Assembly (NCBI GenBank): GCA_011053095.1
Contig: DRHS01000260.1
Span: 1 to 39,742 of the forward strand
Reading direction: 5' to 3'
Origin: Bacteroides sp.
Lineage (GTDB): Bacteria > Bacteroidota > Bacteroidia > Bacteroidales > SM23-62
Length of the DNA: 39,742 nucleotides
Each line of letters starts with the position of its first letter. The first letter of the stretch is position 1. Shown piece by piece: positions 28,563 through 36,384 of this stretch. Both the position numbers and the translations under genes were made by a program. Below the pieces are notes generated by a model that searched no databases, was not told the DNA's origin, and worked only from the letters and a program-made list of their open reading frames with translations.

Positions 28563-28606
28563 CTTAGTGACAGGATAAAGAAGAGATTAGTCAAACAAGA
28601 TATATT

Positions 28607-28681
28607 ATGAAACGAAGGGACCTCAAATATGCCGATCTGAGGGACGCCTTGGTGAAGGATGATGTGTATTTCGAGGATTGA
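28607..28681 (+). CDS. 24-codon ORF in leader of MGH1-like gene (uncertain)
   Basis: An ATG ORF of 24 codons, MKRRDLKYADLRDALVKDDV followed by YFED, ends in TGA just before the next gene, whose start is at 28693. It is highly charged and resembles nothing I recognise. It may be a gene remnant, a leader peptide or chance. There is no clear ribosome-binding site. The surrounding gap of 130 bases is the longest unassigned stretch in the window. Confidence 0.2.
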   Translation: MKRRDLKYADLRDALVKDDVYFED

Positions 28682-28692
28682 TAGTTTATAAC

Positions 28693-30624
28693 ATGAATAG
28701 CATTCCATTAAAATTTCTGATCTGTTGCCTGGTACCATTATTGATTTCCTGCAATCAGGGGAATACCCGGAATGCATCCGAACTGAATGATTATACGGGA
28801 AATGAATCAGATGCCTTAAAAACTCAACTCGCCCAGGGGTGGAATACCTGGGATACCCGGAGTGTTCTGACTCATGTATTGTTGCCTGAAGGATTTGCTC
28901 TTCATCTTAAACTAAAAGATAATCAGTCCGGAGAGATCCTTGAAGATGCATTAATCGGGCGGGGTACATACGGCAATAAGGAACATGTGACTCCGGGACC
29001 TCATGCTTATGACGGTTCATACACGGAACTGGAGGTAGAGTGGAGGAATATCCATATCCGGGTGCAAAGTGCTTCCGAAAACAATGAACTCTATTTGCTC
29101 ATTACTCCCATACATGCTGTGCCCGGTGATTCCCTCATCATCGATCCTCAGATGTTGTGGGACAGGGAAGGCGAAATAATAATTGAGGGTAACCTTATCA
29201 CAGGTCAGAGTCCACTGAGAACCACAGAGGTGTATGTAAACGGGGATCATTGGGTGGCGGATCCCGAAAATATACAGGTTTCGCTCGGACGGGAAACAGC
29301 GCTTACATCGGGTACCTCAAAGTCTCTGGCAGAGGTTGGAGAAACCATTACCAGGGCAAAGGCAAATCTGGAGAAAGAAAAGGACAAATTCCAAAAGACT
29401 CCTGAATTGTACAATGCCATGCGGACGGTGCTTGCCTGGGACCTGATTTACGAACCTACTCACGACCGGGTCATTGCCCCCGTAAGCCGCACATGGAATG
29501 TTGGTTGGGAAGGATGGATATTGTTTGACTGGGATACCTATTTCGCAGCATACATGTTTTCTCTGGATAATCGTGAACATGCCTATGCAAATGCGATTGC
29601 CATTACAAAAGAGATAACGAAAAATGGTTTTATTCCGAATTTTGGTTCGGCAAGATGCACCAGCGAAGACCGTTCACAACCCCCGGTTGGATCATTTGTT
29701 GTGAAAGAAATTTACAGGAAATACCGGGAAAAGTGGTTCCTGCATGAGGTGTTTGATGAACTTCTGAGCTGGAACCGCTGGTGGACCGAGAACCGGGATG
29801 TAGAGGGATACCTCTGCTGGGGCTCAGATCCCTATGAACATGGTCCCCTGCCTGCCTGGCTGGAGAGGGGGATTGGAACCAAAAAAGGAGCCAAGTGGGA
29901 ATCTGGATTGGACAATTCCCCCATGTTCGATGATGCGGTTTTTGATACCACCTCCTATCGTTTGATGCAGGCTGATGTGGGTCTGATGAGTTTCTATATC
30001 TGGGATTGCCACAACCTGGCCGACATCGCCAAGGTCTTAGGCAAAACAGAGATAGCAGCGGAGTTAATGGAAAGAGCCGGGATCTATTCAAAAAAACTCG
30101 AAACCCTCTGGAATGATGAGTTTGGCCTTTATCTTAACAAAGACCTTGTTACGGGAGAATTCAGCCACAGGCTGTCGCCCACCCTTTTTTATCCCTTGCT
30201 GGCTAAGGTCCCGAGCCAGGAGCAGACCGAACGGATGATGAAAGAGCATTTCTACAATCCTGAAGAATTCTGGGGTGATTATATCATGCCTTCCATCGCC
30301 CGGAATGATTCGGCTTATAAGGATAATATATACTGGAGAGGGAGGATATGGGCACCCATGAATTTCCTGGTTTACCTGGGCATCCGGAATTATGATTTGC
30401 CTGAAGCAGAAAGGGATATGGTCGAAAAATCCAAAAACCTATTATTGAAATCCTGGATTGAAGAGCGGCATGTGTATGAGAATTACAGCGCTGAAACCGG
30501 GCGTGGAGACGATGCAGGTATGAGCGATAAATTCTACCACTGGGGAGCACTCCTTGGATTTGTCGGCATCATGGATGCAGGATATGTGCCTTCTCCCCAG
30601 CTATCTTTAGAGCTTGAGAATTGA
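28693..30624 (+). CDS. GH63/MGH1-type (trehalase-fold) glycoside hydrolase lipoprotein
   Basis: This 643-residue lipoprotein starts at ATG 28693 rather than the in-frame TTG at 28678, giving lipobox LISC with the cysteine at residue 20. An N-terminal beta-rich domain of about 200 residues precedes an (alpha/alpha)6 barrel. Barrel motifs are TWNVGWEGWILFDWDTYF (Asp279, Asp281), KWESGLDNSPMFDD with the likely acid Asp407, the IYWRGRIWAPMNFLVY segment and HVYENYSAETGRGDD with candidate base Glu596. This pattern is that of GH63/GH37-related enzymes and the mannosylglycerate-hydrolase-like (MGH1) Pfam group, which are inverting alpha-glycosidases. The sugar specificity in this locus is unknown. 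The stop TGA at 30622-30624 is followed 18 bases later by the sulfatase start. Confidence 0.8.
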   Translation: MNSIPLKFLICCLVPLLISCNQGNTRNASELNDYTGNESDALKTQLAQGWNTWDTRSVLTHVLLPEGFALHLKLKDNQSGEILEDALIGRGTYGNKEHVTPGPHAYDGSYTELEVEWRNIHIRVQSASENNELYLLITPIHAVPGDSLIIDPQMLWDREGEIIIEGNLITGQSPLRTTEVYVNGDHWVADPENIQVSLGRETALTSGTSKSLAEVGETITRAKANLEKEKDKFQKTPELYNAMRTVLAWDLIYEPTHDRVIAPVSRTWNVGWEGWILFDWDTYFAAYMFSLDNREHAYANAIAITKEITKNGFIPNFGSARCTSEDRSQPPVGSFVVKEIYRKYREKWFLHEVFDELLSWNRWWTENRDVEGYLCWGSDPYEHGPLPAWLERGIGTKKGAKWESGLDNSPMFDDAVFDTTSYRLMQADVGLMSFYIWDCHNLADIAKVLGKTEIAAELMERAGIYSKKLETLWNDEFGLYLNKDLVTGEFSHRLSPTLFYPLLAKVPSQEQTERMMKEHFYNPEEFWGDYIMPSIARNDSAYKDNIYWRGRIWAPMNFLVYLGIRNYDLPEAERDMVEKSKNLLLKSWIEERHVYENYSAETGRGDDAGMSDKFYHWGALLGFVGIMDAGYVPSPQLSLELEN

Positions 30625-30642
30625 TTGTTTCCAAAACATAGT

Positions 30643-32127
30643 ATGATGAACAGAACCATTATCATTCCCATATGCAAGGGAATCCTCGCCGCCGGTTTCC
30701 TGCTGATTTTAACAGGTTCCTGCGCTTCCCCTAATCATCCTCCTCCCAATATCATTTTCCTGATGGATGACCAGCATCGTTGGGATGCATTGGGATTTAT
30801 CGATCCGGAAGTGCAAACCCCGACACTGAATTTTCTGGCCAGGGAAGGCATATTTTTTGACCAGGCAGTTTGCCAGGCACCTATGTGTGTACCAAGCCGT
30901 TATTCCATGATGCTGGGACTTTATCCAAACCAGATTGGTGTCTTCTCCAATGCAAAAGGCTTGCTTGATCATGAACTGCCGGCAATACCCCTGCCTCAGG
31001 TCCTCAAAGATGCCGGATACCAGACGGCAGGCTTTGGCAAAACCCACTGGAGGGCCGATCCAATATCCACCCGTGGCTTTGAAATACGATATACTGACAA
31101 TCTGTATGAAGAAGGTGCAATCCTTATGAGTGACACAGACCCGGAAGCCTATAAACAGTATATGGAAGAAACCGAGGAATATGGAGGGGGTGAGGAGAAT
31201 AACCTTGGTTATATCGGCAGGACAAGTGAGGTTCCTGAAGAAAATCACAGGGATGGATGGGTCTTTAATCGATGTATGGATTTTATCGATCATGGCTTGG
31301 ATAATGACCGGCCGCTCTTTCTCTACCTTTCTTTCCTGAAACCTCATGCAGCACACAATGTTCCGGCTGGTTATGAAGAACTCTACGACATTAAGAATAC
31401 CCCGGTAACTGCCCAGCCGCCCTGGGAGAAAGATCATTCGCCTCATGCGGCAGGGTTGAATCGCAGGGAGATGTATGAAAATTTCTGGAAAACAGCAGAC
31501 AAACAACTCTGGAAGGAGATGAAACTCCGATACTGGGCCAATTGCACCTGGATTGACGACATGTTTGGCAGAACATTGAGTAAACTGGAAGACAAAGGAA
31601 TATTAGACAATGCATTGATCGTCTATGTTTCTGATCACGGGGAGATGCTCGGTGAGAGATATTACCGGTTCAATAAATACTGCCTTTATGAGTCCAGTGT
31701 CAGGGTCCCTGTCATCCTTAGTGGCAGCTCCATTCCGGACCATTTACGCAATACAATCGACCACAGACCTGCCCAACTGGTGGATATCTATCCCACCATC
31801 CTGCAAACGGTTGGGATCGAAGTTCCCCAGGGTAGTGTGGGACTGAATTTGACGGGAACAGAACAACATCCTGCCGGTTTTAGTGCCCTGCATCAACATC
31901 CTGAGCAGGCATCATTCATGTGGCGGACCCCAGATTACAAACTGATCCTGGTCATGAACAGGAAAAAGTTGGCAGGGGATTATCAGGAGTCTGATATTAT
32001 TGACGGTGAACTTTACAATCTTTCAAAGGATCCCATGGAATGGGAGAATATTTACAAAGAACAACACGAAAAAGATATTCTTGAAAAAATGACAGAAGAA
32101 TTGTTAGCTCATCTTGCAACACTGTAA
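30643..32127 (+). CDS. S1-family formylglycine sulfatase lipoprotein
   Basis: This 494-residue lipoprotein starts at ATG 30643 (or 30646) rather than TTG 30625. The lipobox is LTGSC. The S1 signature CVPSR has the formylglycine-forming Cys82 with Pro84, Ser85 and Arg86. Metal ligands are suggested by FLMDDQHRWD near the N terminus and VSDHGEMLGE later; the VPVILSG segment and a C-terminal domain follow. Members remove sulfate esters from glycans after maturation by an FGE or anaerobic radical maturase, neither of which is in the window. It is the only sulfatase here, so the target probably carries one key sulfate type or other sulfatases lie elsewhere. It is embedded between the MGH1-like gene and the GH120 tandem pair. 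Confidence 0.92.
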   Translation: MMNRTIIIPICKGILAAGFLLILTGSCASPNHPPPNIIFLMDDQHRWDALGFIDPEVQTPTLNFLAREGIFFDQAVCQAPMCVPSRYSMMLGLYPNQIGVFSNAKGLLDHELPAIPLPQVLKDAGYQTAGFGKTHWRADPISTRGFEIRYTDNLYEEGAILMSDTDPEAYKQYMEETEEYGGGEENNLGYIGRTSEVPEENHRDGWVFNRCMDFIDHGLDNDRPLFLYLSFLKPHAAHNVPAGYEELYDIKNTPVTAQPPWEKDHSPHAAGLNRREMYENFWKTADKQLWKEMKLRYWANCTWIDDMFGRTLSKLEDKGILDNALIVYVSDHGEMLGERYYRFNKYCLYESSVRVPVILSGSSIPDHLRNTIDHRPAQLVDIYPTILQTVGIEVPQGSVGLNLTGTEQHPAGFSALHQHPEQASFMWRTPDYKLILVMNRKKLAGDYQESDIIDGELYNLSKDPMEWENIYKEQHEKDILEKMTEELLAHLATL

Positions 32128-32140
32128 TCCCGCAAACTAA

Positions 32141-34267
32141 ATGAAGCAAATACATAACATCGCATCAAAATTGTTATTTCCGGTTACAATTGCTTCTATA
32201 CAGTCCTGCAGAAGGAATAAGAGTACGAATGAAAATTCCTTAATGATTGACCGGTCCACGGCCGGGATCAATTCGGGTTCAATCCGCTTATTTATTATCC
32301 TGCTCGGGATTTTTACCCTGGGGGGAATCAGCGCCCTTGCGGGGGAATACCATGTTTCCATGAAGGGCAGTGATGACGCTGACGGTAGAGCTGGAGATCC
32401 TTTTCTTACCATCTCGGCTGCCTCCAGAGTGGGCCGGGCAGGGGATACTATTACGGTTCATGAAGGAATCTACCGTGAGTGGGTAGATCCTCTCTATGGG
32501 GGGACCAGCCATCTGAACCGGGTCCTGTACCGCACAGCCGAAGGAGAAAATGTTGCGATAGTGGGATCGGAAGTCATTAAGGGGTGGAAAAAGCTGGAGA
32601 AGGGAGTCTGGAAGGTTTCTCTGGATAACTCATTGTTTGGTGATTACAATCCGTACAGGGAAATTATCGAAGGGGACTGGTTCCGTGATTTCGGAAGGGA
32701 TCATCATACCGGGGAAGTGTACCTGAATGGAAAATCATTTTATGAGATAGATTCACTGGAGAAGCTGCTTGATCCTCTGCCCTTAAAGGGCGCACAGGAC
32801 CAGGAAGGTTCCCTCTACCAATGGTACTGTGAGAGCGACAGCAAAACCACTACAATCTGGGCTAATTTCCACGGCGCCGATCCCAACAGGGAGCTCGTTG
32901 AGATCAATGTGAGACCGGCGGTGTTCTTCCCAAAGAAATCAGGCATTAATTACATAACAGTCAGTGGATTTATCTTGAGCCAGGCAGCCACCGACTGGGC
33001 ACCTCCCACGGCGCATCAGACGGGACTCATCGGGCCCAACTGGAGCAAGGGCTGGATCATTGAAAACAATACCATTACCCATTCAAAATGCTCTGGCATA
33101 ACCCTCGGGAAAGAACGGAGCACGGGACAGAATTTCTCCTCTGAATACAAAATAAAGGGTGGTCATATCAGTCAGCTGGAGGTTGTTTTCGCCGGACTCA
33201 AAAACGGCTGGTCAAAAGAAAATGTAGGTTCACATATTATCAGGAATAATACCATATCCCATTGTGAGAAAACCGGCATTCTCGGGAATCTGGGCGCAGT
33301 CTTCAGCCAGATCTATGGCAACCATATTTTTGATATTCATACAAAGCGGCAATGGGGAGGTTTTGATATGGCCGGAATTAAATTCCATGCACCCATTGAT
33401 GTACTGATAAAAGACAATTGTATCCATAATGCCTTCAAAGGAATCTGGATCGACTGGCAGGCCCAGGGATTAAGAATAACAGGAAATCTGTTTTTCGACA
33501 ACTCCTGGATGGACCTTCATATGGAGGTAAGCCACGGGCCTCATATCATTGATAATAATTGCTTTTTATCCGATCTCAACCTCTGGAATATGGCGGTGGG
33601 CAGTGCGTATGTGTATAATCTTTTTGCCGGCCAGGTTTGCAAAGGTGTGGAATACATAAGGTTTACGCCCTACCATTTTCCTCATTCCATCAAAGTAGCC
33701 GGTTTGATGACAATACAGGGTGGCGACGACCGGTATTTAAATAATGTTTTTATCAAAACACCTGCACCGGCCTATGATGTTTTTGAGAATGCCAACCGGC
33801 CGAAAAGGAAAGAAGGAACGATGGATTATGGACTTGGAATGTATGACCAGCACCCGACAACTCTTCCGGAATCCGGTTTCCCCGTCTGGGAAATGTCGAA
33901 AGAAAAACTTCCCGTAACCGCAGAAAACAACCTCTACCTGAACGGGGCTGTTGCTTATAAAAACGGTGTAAATGAGGTAGTGGACAGGAACTCTGAAATA
34001 GAGATTTCGATTGAAGAAAAAGAGGATGGAATATACATGGTCTTAAAGACAGGTGAGGATTTTACCGGTTTGGAAACCAGGATGATAAATAGTTTTGACT
34101 TCGGCGAAGCTGTAGTAACCGAGGCTGTATTTGAAAATCCCGATTGTACAGCTGTATTGTTCCTTAACGATTACTTAAACGCGGGCAGACAGGAAAACAG
34201 GAATGATGCCGGCCCGTTCGCCATTTTCAGCAAGGGAGAAAACGTAATAAAGTTATGGCCAAAATAA
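32141..34267 (+). CDS. GH120 beta-xylosidase-like protein, tandem copy A (unusual double leader)
   Basis: From ATG 32141 the protein has 708 residues; from the internal ATG 32243 it has 674. The latter begins MIDRSTAGINSGSIRLFIILLG and has a standard Sec signal ending at SALA, right before GEYHVSMKGSDD. The extra 34 residues contain their own hydrophobic part and an IASIQSC segment that resembles a degraded lipobox. The mature protein is a GH120 beta-helix with Asp438 in WIDWQAQG and Glu462 in MEVSHGP (numbering from 32141), the probable nucleophile and acid/base. The segment around residue 220 (LPLKGAQDQEGSLYQWY) is shared with the next gene. Expected role: release of xylose. Which start is used is not clear. 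Confidence 0.82.
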   Translation: MKQIHNIASKLLFPVTIASIQSCRRNKSTNENSLMIDRSTAGINSGSIRLFIILLGIFTLGGISALAGEYHVSMKGSDDADGRAGDPFLTISAASRVGRAGDTITVHEGIYREWVDPLYGGTSHLNRVLYRTAEGENVAIVGSEVIKGWKKLEKGVWKVSLDNSLFGDYNPYREIIEGDWFRDFGRDHHTGEVYLNGKSFYEIDSLEKLLDPLPLKGAQDQEGSLYQWYCESDSKTTTIWANFHGADPNRELVEINVRPAVFFPKKSGINYITVSGFILSQAATDWAPPTAHQTGLIGPNWSKGWIIENNTITHSKCSGITLGKERSTGQNFSSEYKIKGGHISQLEVVFAGLKNGWSKENVGSHIIRNNTISHCEKTGILGNLGAVFSQIYGNHIFDIHTKRQWGGFDMAGIKFHAPIDVLIKDNCIHNAFKGIWIDWQAQGLRITGNLFFDNSWMDLHMEVSHGPHIIDNNCFLSDLNLWNMAVGSAYVYNLFAGQVCKGVEYIRFTPYHFPHSIKVAGLMTIQGGDDRYLNNVFIKTPAPAYDVFENANRPKRKEGTMDYGLGMYDQHPTTLPESGFPVWEMSKEKLPVTAENNLYLNGAVAYKNGVNEVVDRNSEIEISIEEKEDGIYMVLKTGEDFTGLETRMINSFDFGEAVVTEAVFENPDCTAVLFLNDYLNAGRQENRNDAGPFAIFSKGENVIKLWPK

Positions 34268-34297
34268 TCCTTCATAAGCAGATTTAGCAGGACCGAC

Positions 34298-36325
34298 ATG
34301 AGTAATCGTTTTATAATAAACCAAAGATCAATGATGAATATAAAAGTCTTTTTTTTTCTAGCAGGAATCTCTGCCCTTGTAAGTTTCAGTGCCTTTGCCG
34401 GGGAGTACCATGTTTTCGTAAATGGGAGTGATGATGCGGTTGGTTCGGCTGGACATCCGTTTAAAACAATTTCGGAAGCCGCCAGGGTGGCCAGGGCAGG
34501 GGATACCATTACTGTTCATGCCGGAACCTACCGTGAGAGGGTAGATCCATTGTTTGGAGGGAGCAGCCACCTGAACCGGATCCTATACCGCAGTGCCGAA
34601 GGCGAGAAAGTGGTGATCAAGGGATCTGAAGTCGTTAAAGGATGGAAAAAGGTGAGAAATGAGGTCTGGAAGCTGACACTGGACAATGCTTTTTTTGGTG
34701 ATTACAATCCCTACCGGGAAATAATAGCGGCGGACTGGTTCCGTGATTTCGGAAGGGATCATCATACCGGGGAGGTTTACCTTAACGGGAAATCGCTTTA
34801 CGAGATCGATTCACTTGAGAAAGTGATTGACCCTCTGCCCTTAAAGGGTGCACAGGACCAGGAAGGTTCACTCTACCAGTGGTATTGTGAAAGCGACAGC
34901 AAAACCACAACGATCTGGGCCAATTTTCATGGTTCCGATCCCAATAAGGAACTTGTCGAGATCAATGTGAGGCCGGCGGTGTTTTTCCCGAAGAATACAG
35001 GAATAGATTACATCACGGTAAGCGGGTTTACAATGAGCCAGGCTGCCACTACATGGGCCCCTCCCACGTCTGAGCAGACGGGACTCATTGGACCCAACTG
35101 GAGTAAAGGCTGGATCATTGAGAATAACACCATAAGCCATTCTAAATGTACAGGAATCAGTCTTGGAAAAGATCGCAGCACGGGACAGAATTATTCTTCC
35201 GTTTATAAGAAAAAGAGTGGACATATCAGCCAGCTGGAGGTGGTATTCAGGGCGATAAGGAATGGCTGGTCAAAAGAAAATGTTGGATCACACATTGTCC
35301 GGAATAACAGCATATCAGATTGCGAACAAACGGGTATCTGCGGAGACATGGGGGCCATATTCAGCCAAATCCATGGCAACCATATTTACGATATATATGT
35401 AAAACGCCAGTGGGGCGGGTTTGAAATGGGTGGTATTAAACTGCATGCACCCATTGACGTAAGCATTAAGAACAACTGCATCCACAACACCTTCAAAGGA
35501 ATGTGGATCGACTGGCAGGCGCAGGGCATAAGGATTTCAGGCAATTTAATGTACGACAATAGCTGGATGGATATTCATCTTGAGGTGAGCCATGGTCCCC
35601 ATATAGTTGATAACAATTGCTTTTTATCCGATCTTAACCTGTGGAACCTTGCTGTAGGCAGTGCATACATTAATAATCTATTTGCCGGCCAGATATGTGA
35701 GGGAGGGGAGAGTGAAAGATTCACGCCTTACCATTATCCCCACTCCACTAAAGTGGCAGGGGTCCATACATTGCAGTCAGGTGACGACCGCTTCATTAAT
35801 AACATTTTTATCAAAACACCGGCACCGCCATATGATATTTTTGAAAAGGCCAACCGTTGGAAAAGGAAAGAAGGAACGATGGATTACGGCCTGGGTATGT
35901 ATGACCTGCACCCGGCAGAACAACCGGAATCCGATTTCCCCATCTGGGAAATGTCGAAAGTTAAACTTCCGGTCAAGGCAGAAAACAACCTGTACCTGAA
36001 CGGGGCCATAGCAGCTAAAAACGGCGTGAATGAGTTGGTGGACAAAAATGCTGACACTGATATCCGGATTGAGGAAAAGCAGGATGGCATATACCTGATC
36101 TTAAAGCTAAGTGAAGATTTCCCCGGAATGGAAAGTAAGACAATAAACAGTTTTGATTTGGGTGAAGCCATGGTACCGGGAGTCATATTTGATAATCCTG
36201 ATGGCCATCCCGTCATGTTTAACCGGGATTTCTTCCAGAAAAGCCGGGAGGAGAATTTAAATTCGGTTGGTCCGTTCAGGGATTTAGGCTCCGGAGAGCG
36301 ATCATTTAAAGTGTGGGAGAAGTAG
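34298..36325 (+). CDS. GH120 beta-xylosidase-like protein, tandem copy B
   Basis: This 675-residue protein is closely related to the previous gene. The ATG at 34298 gives MSNRFIINQRSMMNIKVFFF; alternative starts at 34331 or 34334 give a shorter Sec signal. The signal ends at SAFA before GEYHVFVNGSDD. Catalytic candidates are Asp405 (WIDWQAQG) and Glu429 (LEVSHGP), spaced 24 as in copy A. Long identical blocks with copy A (GAQDQEGSLYQWYCESDSKT, FRDFGRDHHTGEVYLNGKS) show tandem duplication; differences in the C-terminal loops could set substrate choice. The stop is TAG. It precedes the intact GH78 gene, so a xylosidase and rhamnosidase are again side by side. Confidence 0.83.
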   Translation: MSNRFIINQRSMMNIKVFFFLAGISALVSFSAFAGEYHVFVNGSDDAVGSAGHPFKTISEAARVARAGDTITVHAGTYRERVDPLFGGSSHLNRILYRSAEGEKVVIKGSEVVKGWKKVRNEVWKLTLDNAFFGDYNPYREIIAADWFRDFGRDHHTGEVYLNGKSLYEIDSLEKVIDPLPLKGAQDQEGSLYQWYCESDSKTTTIWANFHGSDPNKELVEINVRPAVFFPKNTGIDYITVSGFTMSQAATTWAPPTSEQTGLIGPNWSKGWIIENNTISHSKCTGISLGKDRSTGQNYSSVYKKKSGHISQLEVVFRAIRNGWSKENVGSHIVRNNSISDCEQTGICGDMGAIFSQIHGNHIYDIYVKRQWGGFEMGGIKLHAPIDVSIKNNCIHNTFKGMWIDWQAQGIRISGNLMYDNSWMDIHLEVSHGPHIVDNNCFLSDLNLWNLAVGSAYINNLFAGQICEGGESERFTPYHYPHSTKVAGVHTLQSGDDRFINNIFIKTPAPPYDIFEKANRWKRKEGTMDYGLGMYDLHPAEQPESDFPIWEMSKVKLPVKAENNLYLNGAIAAKNGVNELVDKNADTDIRIEEKQDGIYLILKLSEDFPGMESKTINSFDLGEAMVPGVIFDNPDGHPVMFNRDFFQKSREENLNSVGPFRDLGSGERSFKVWEK

Positions 36326-36384
36326 ATCCGTGCTAATCATCGCCAGTCCAATGACATGACAATAACCAATAACCATAGTCGAAA

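Larger units (their letters stand above)
32141..36325 (+). repeat. Tandem duplication of GH120-like genes
   Basis: Genes 32141-34267 and 34298-36325 are full-length paralogues 30 bases apart, with many matching DNA stretches, for example around 32811-32860 and 34851-34900. They are closer to each other than to the copies at 10319 and 26712. Confidence 0.8.

Noticed and set aside
30709-31506. Long ORF (265 codons) on the minus strand
   Set aside because: It lies fully opposite the sulfatase gene, which has all S1 motifs. The antisense protein resembles no family I know and has no start context.
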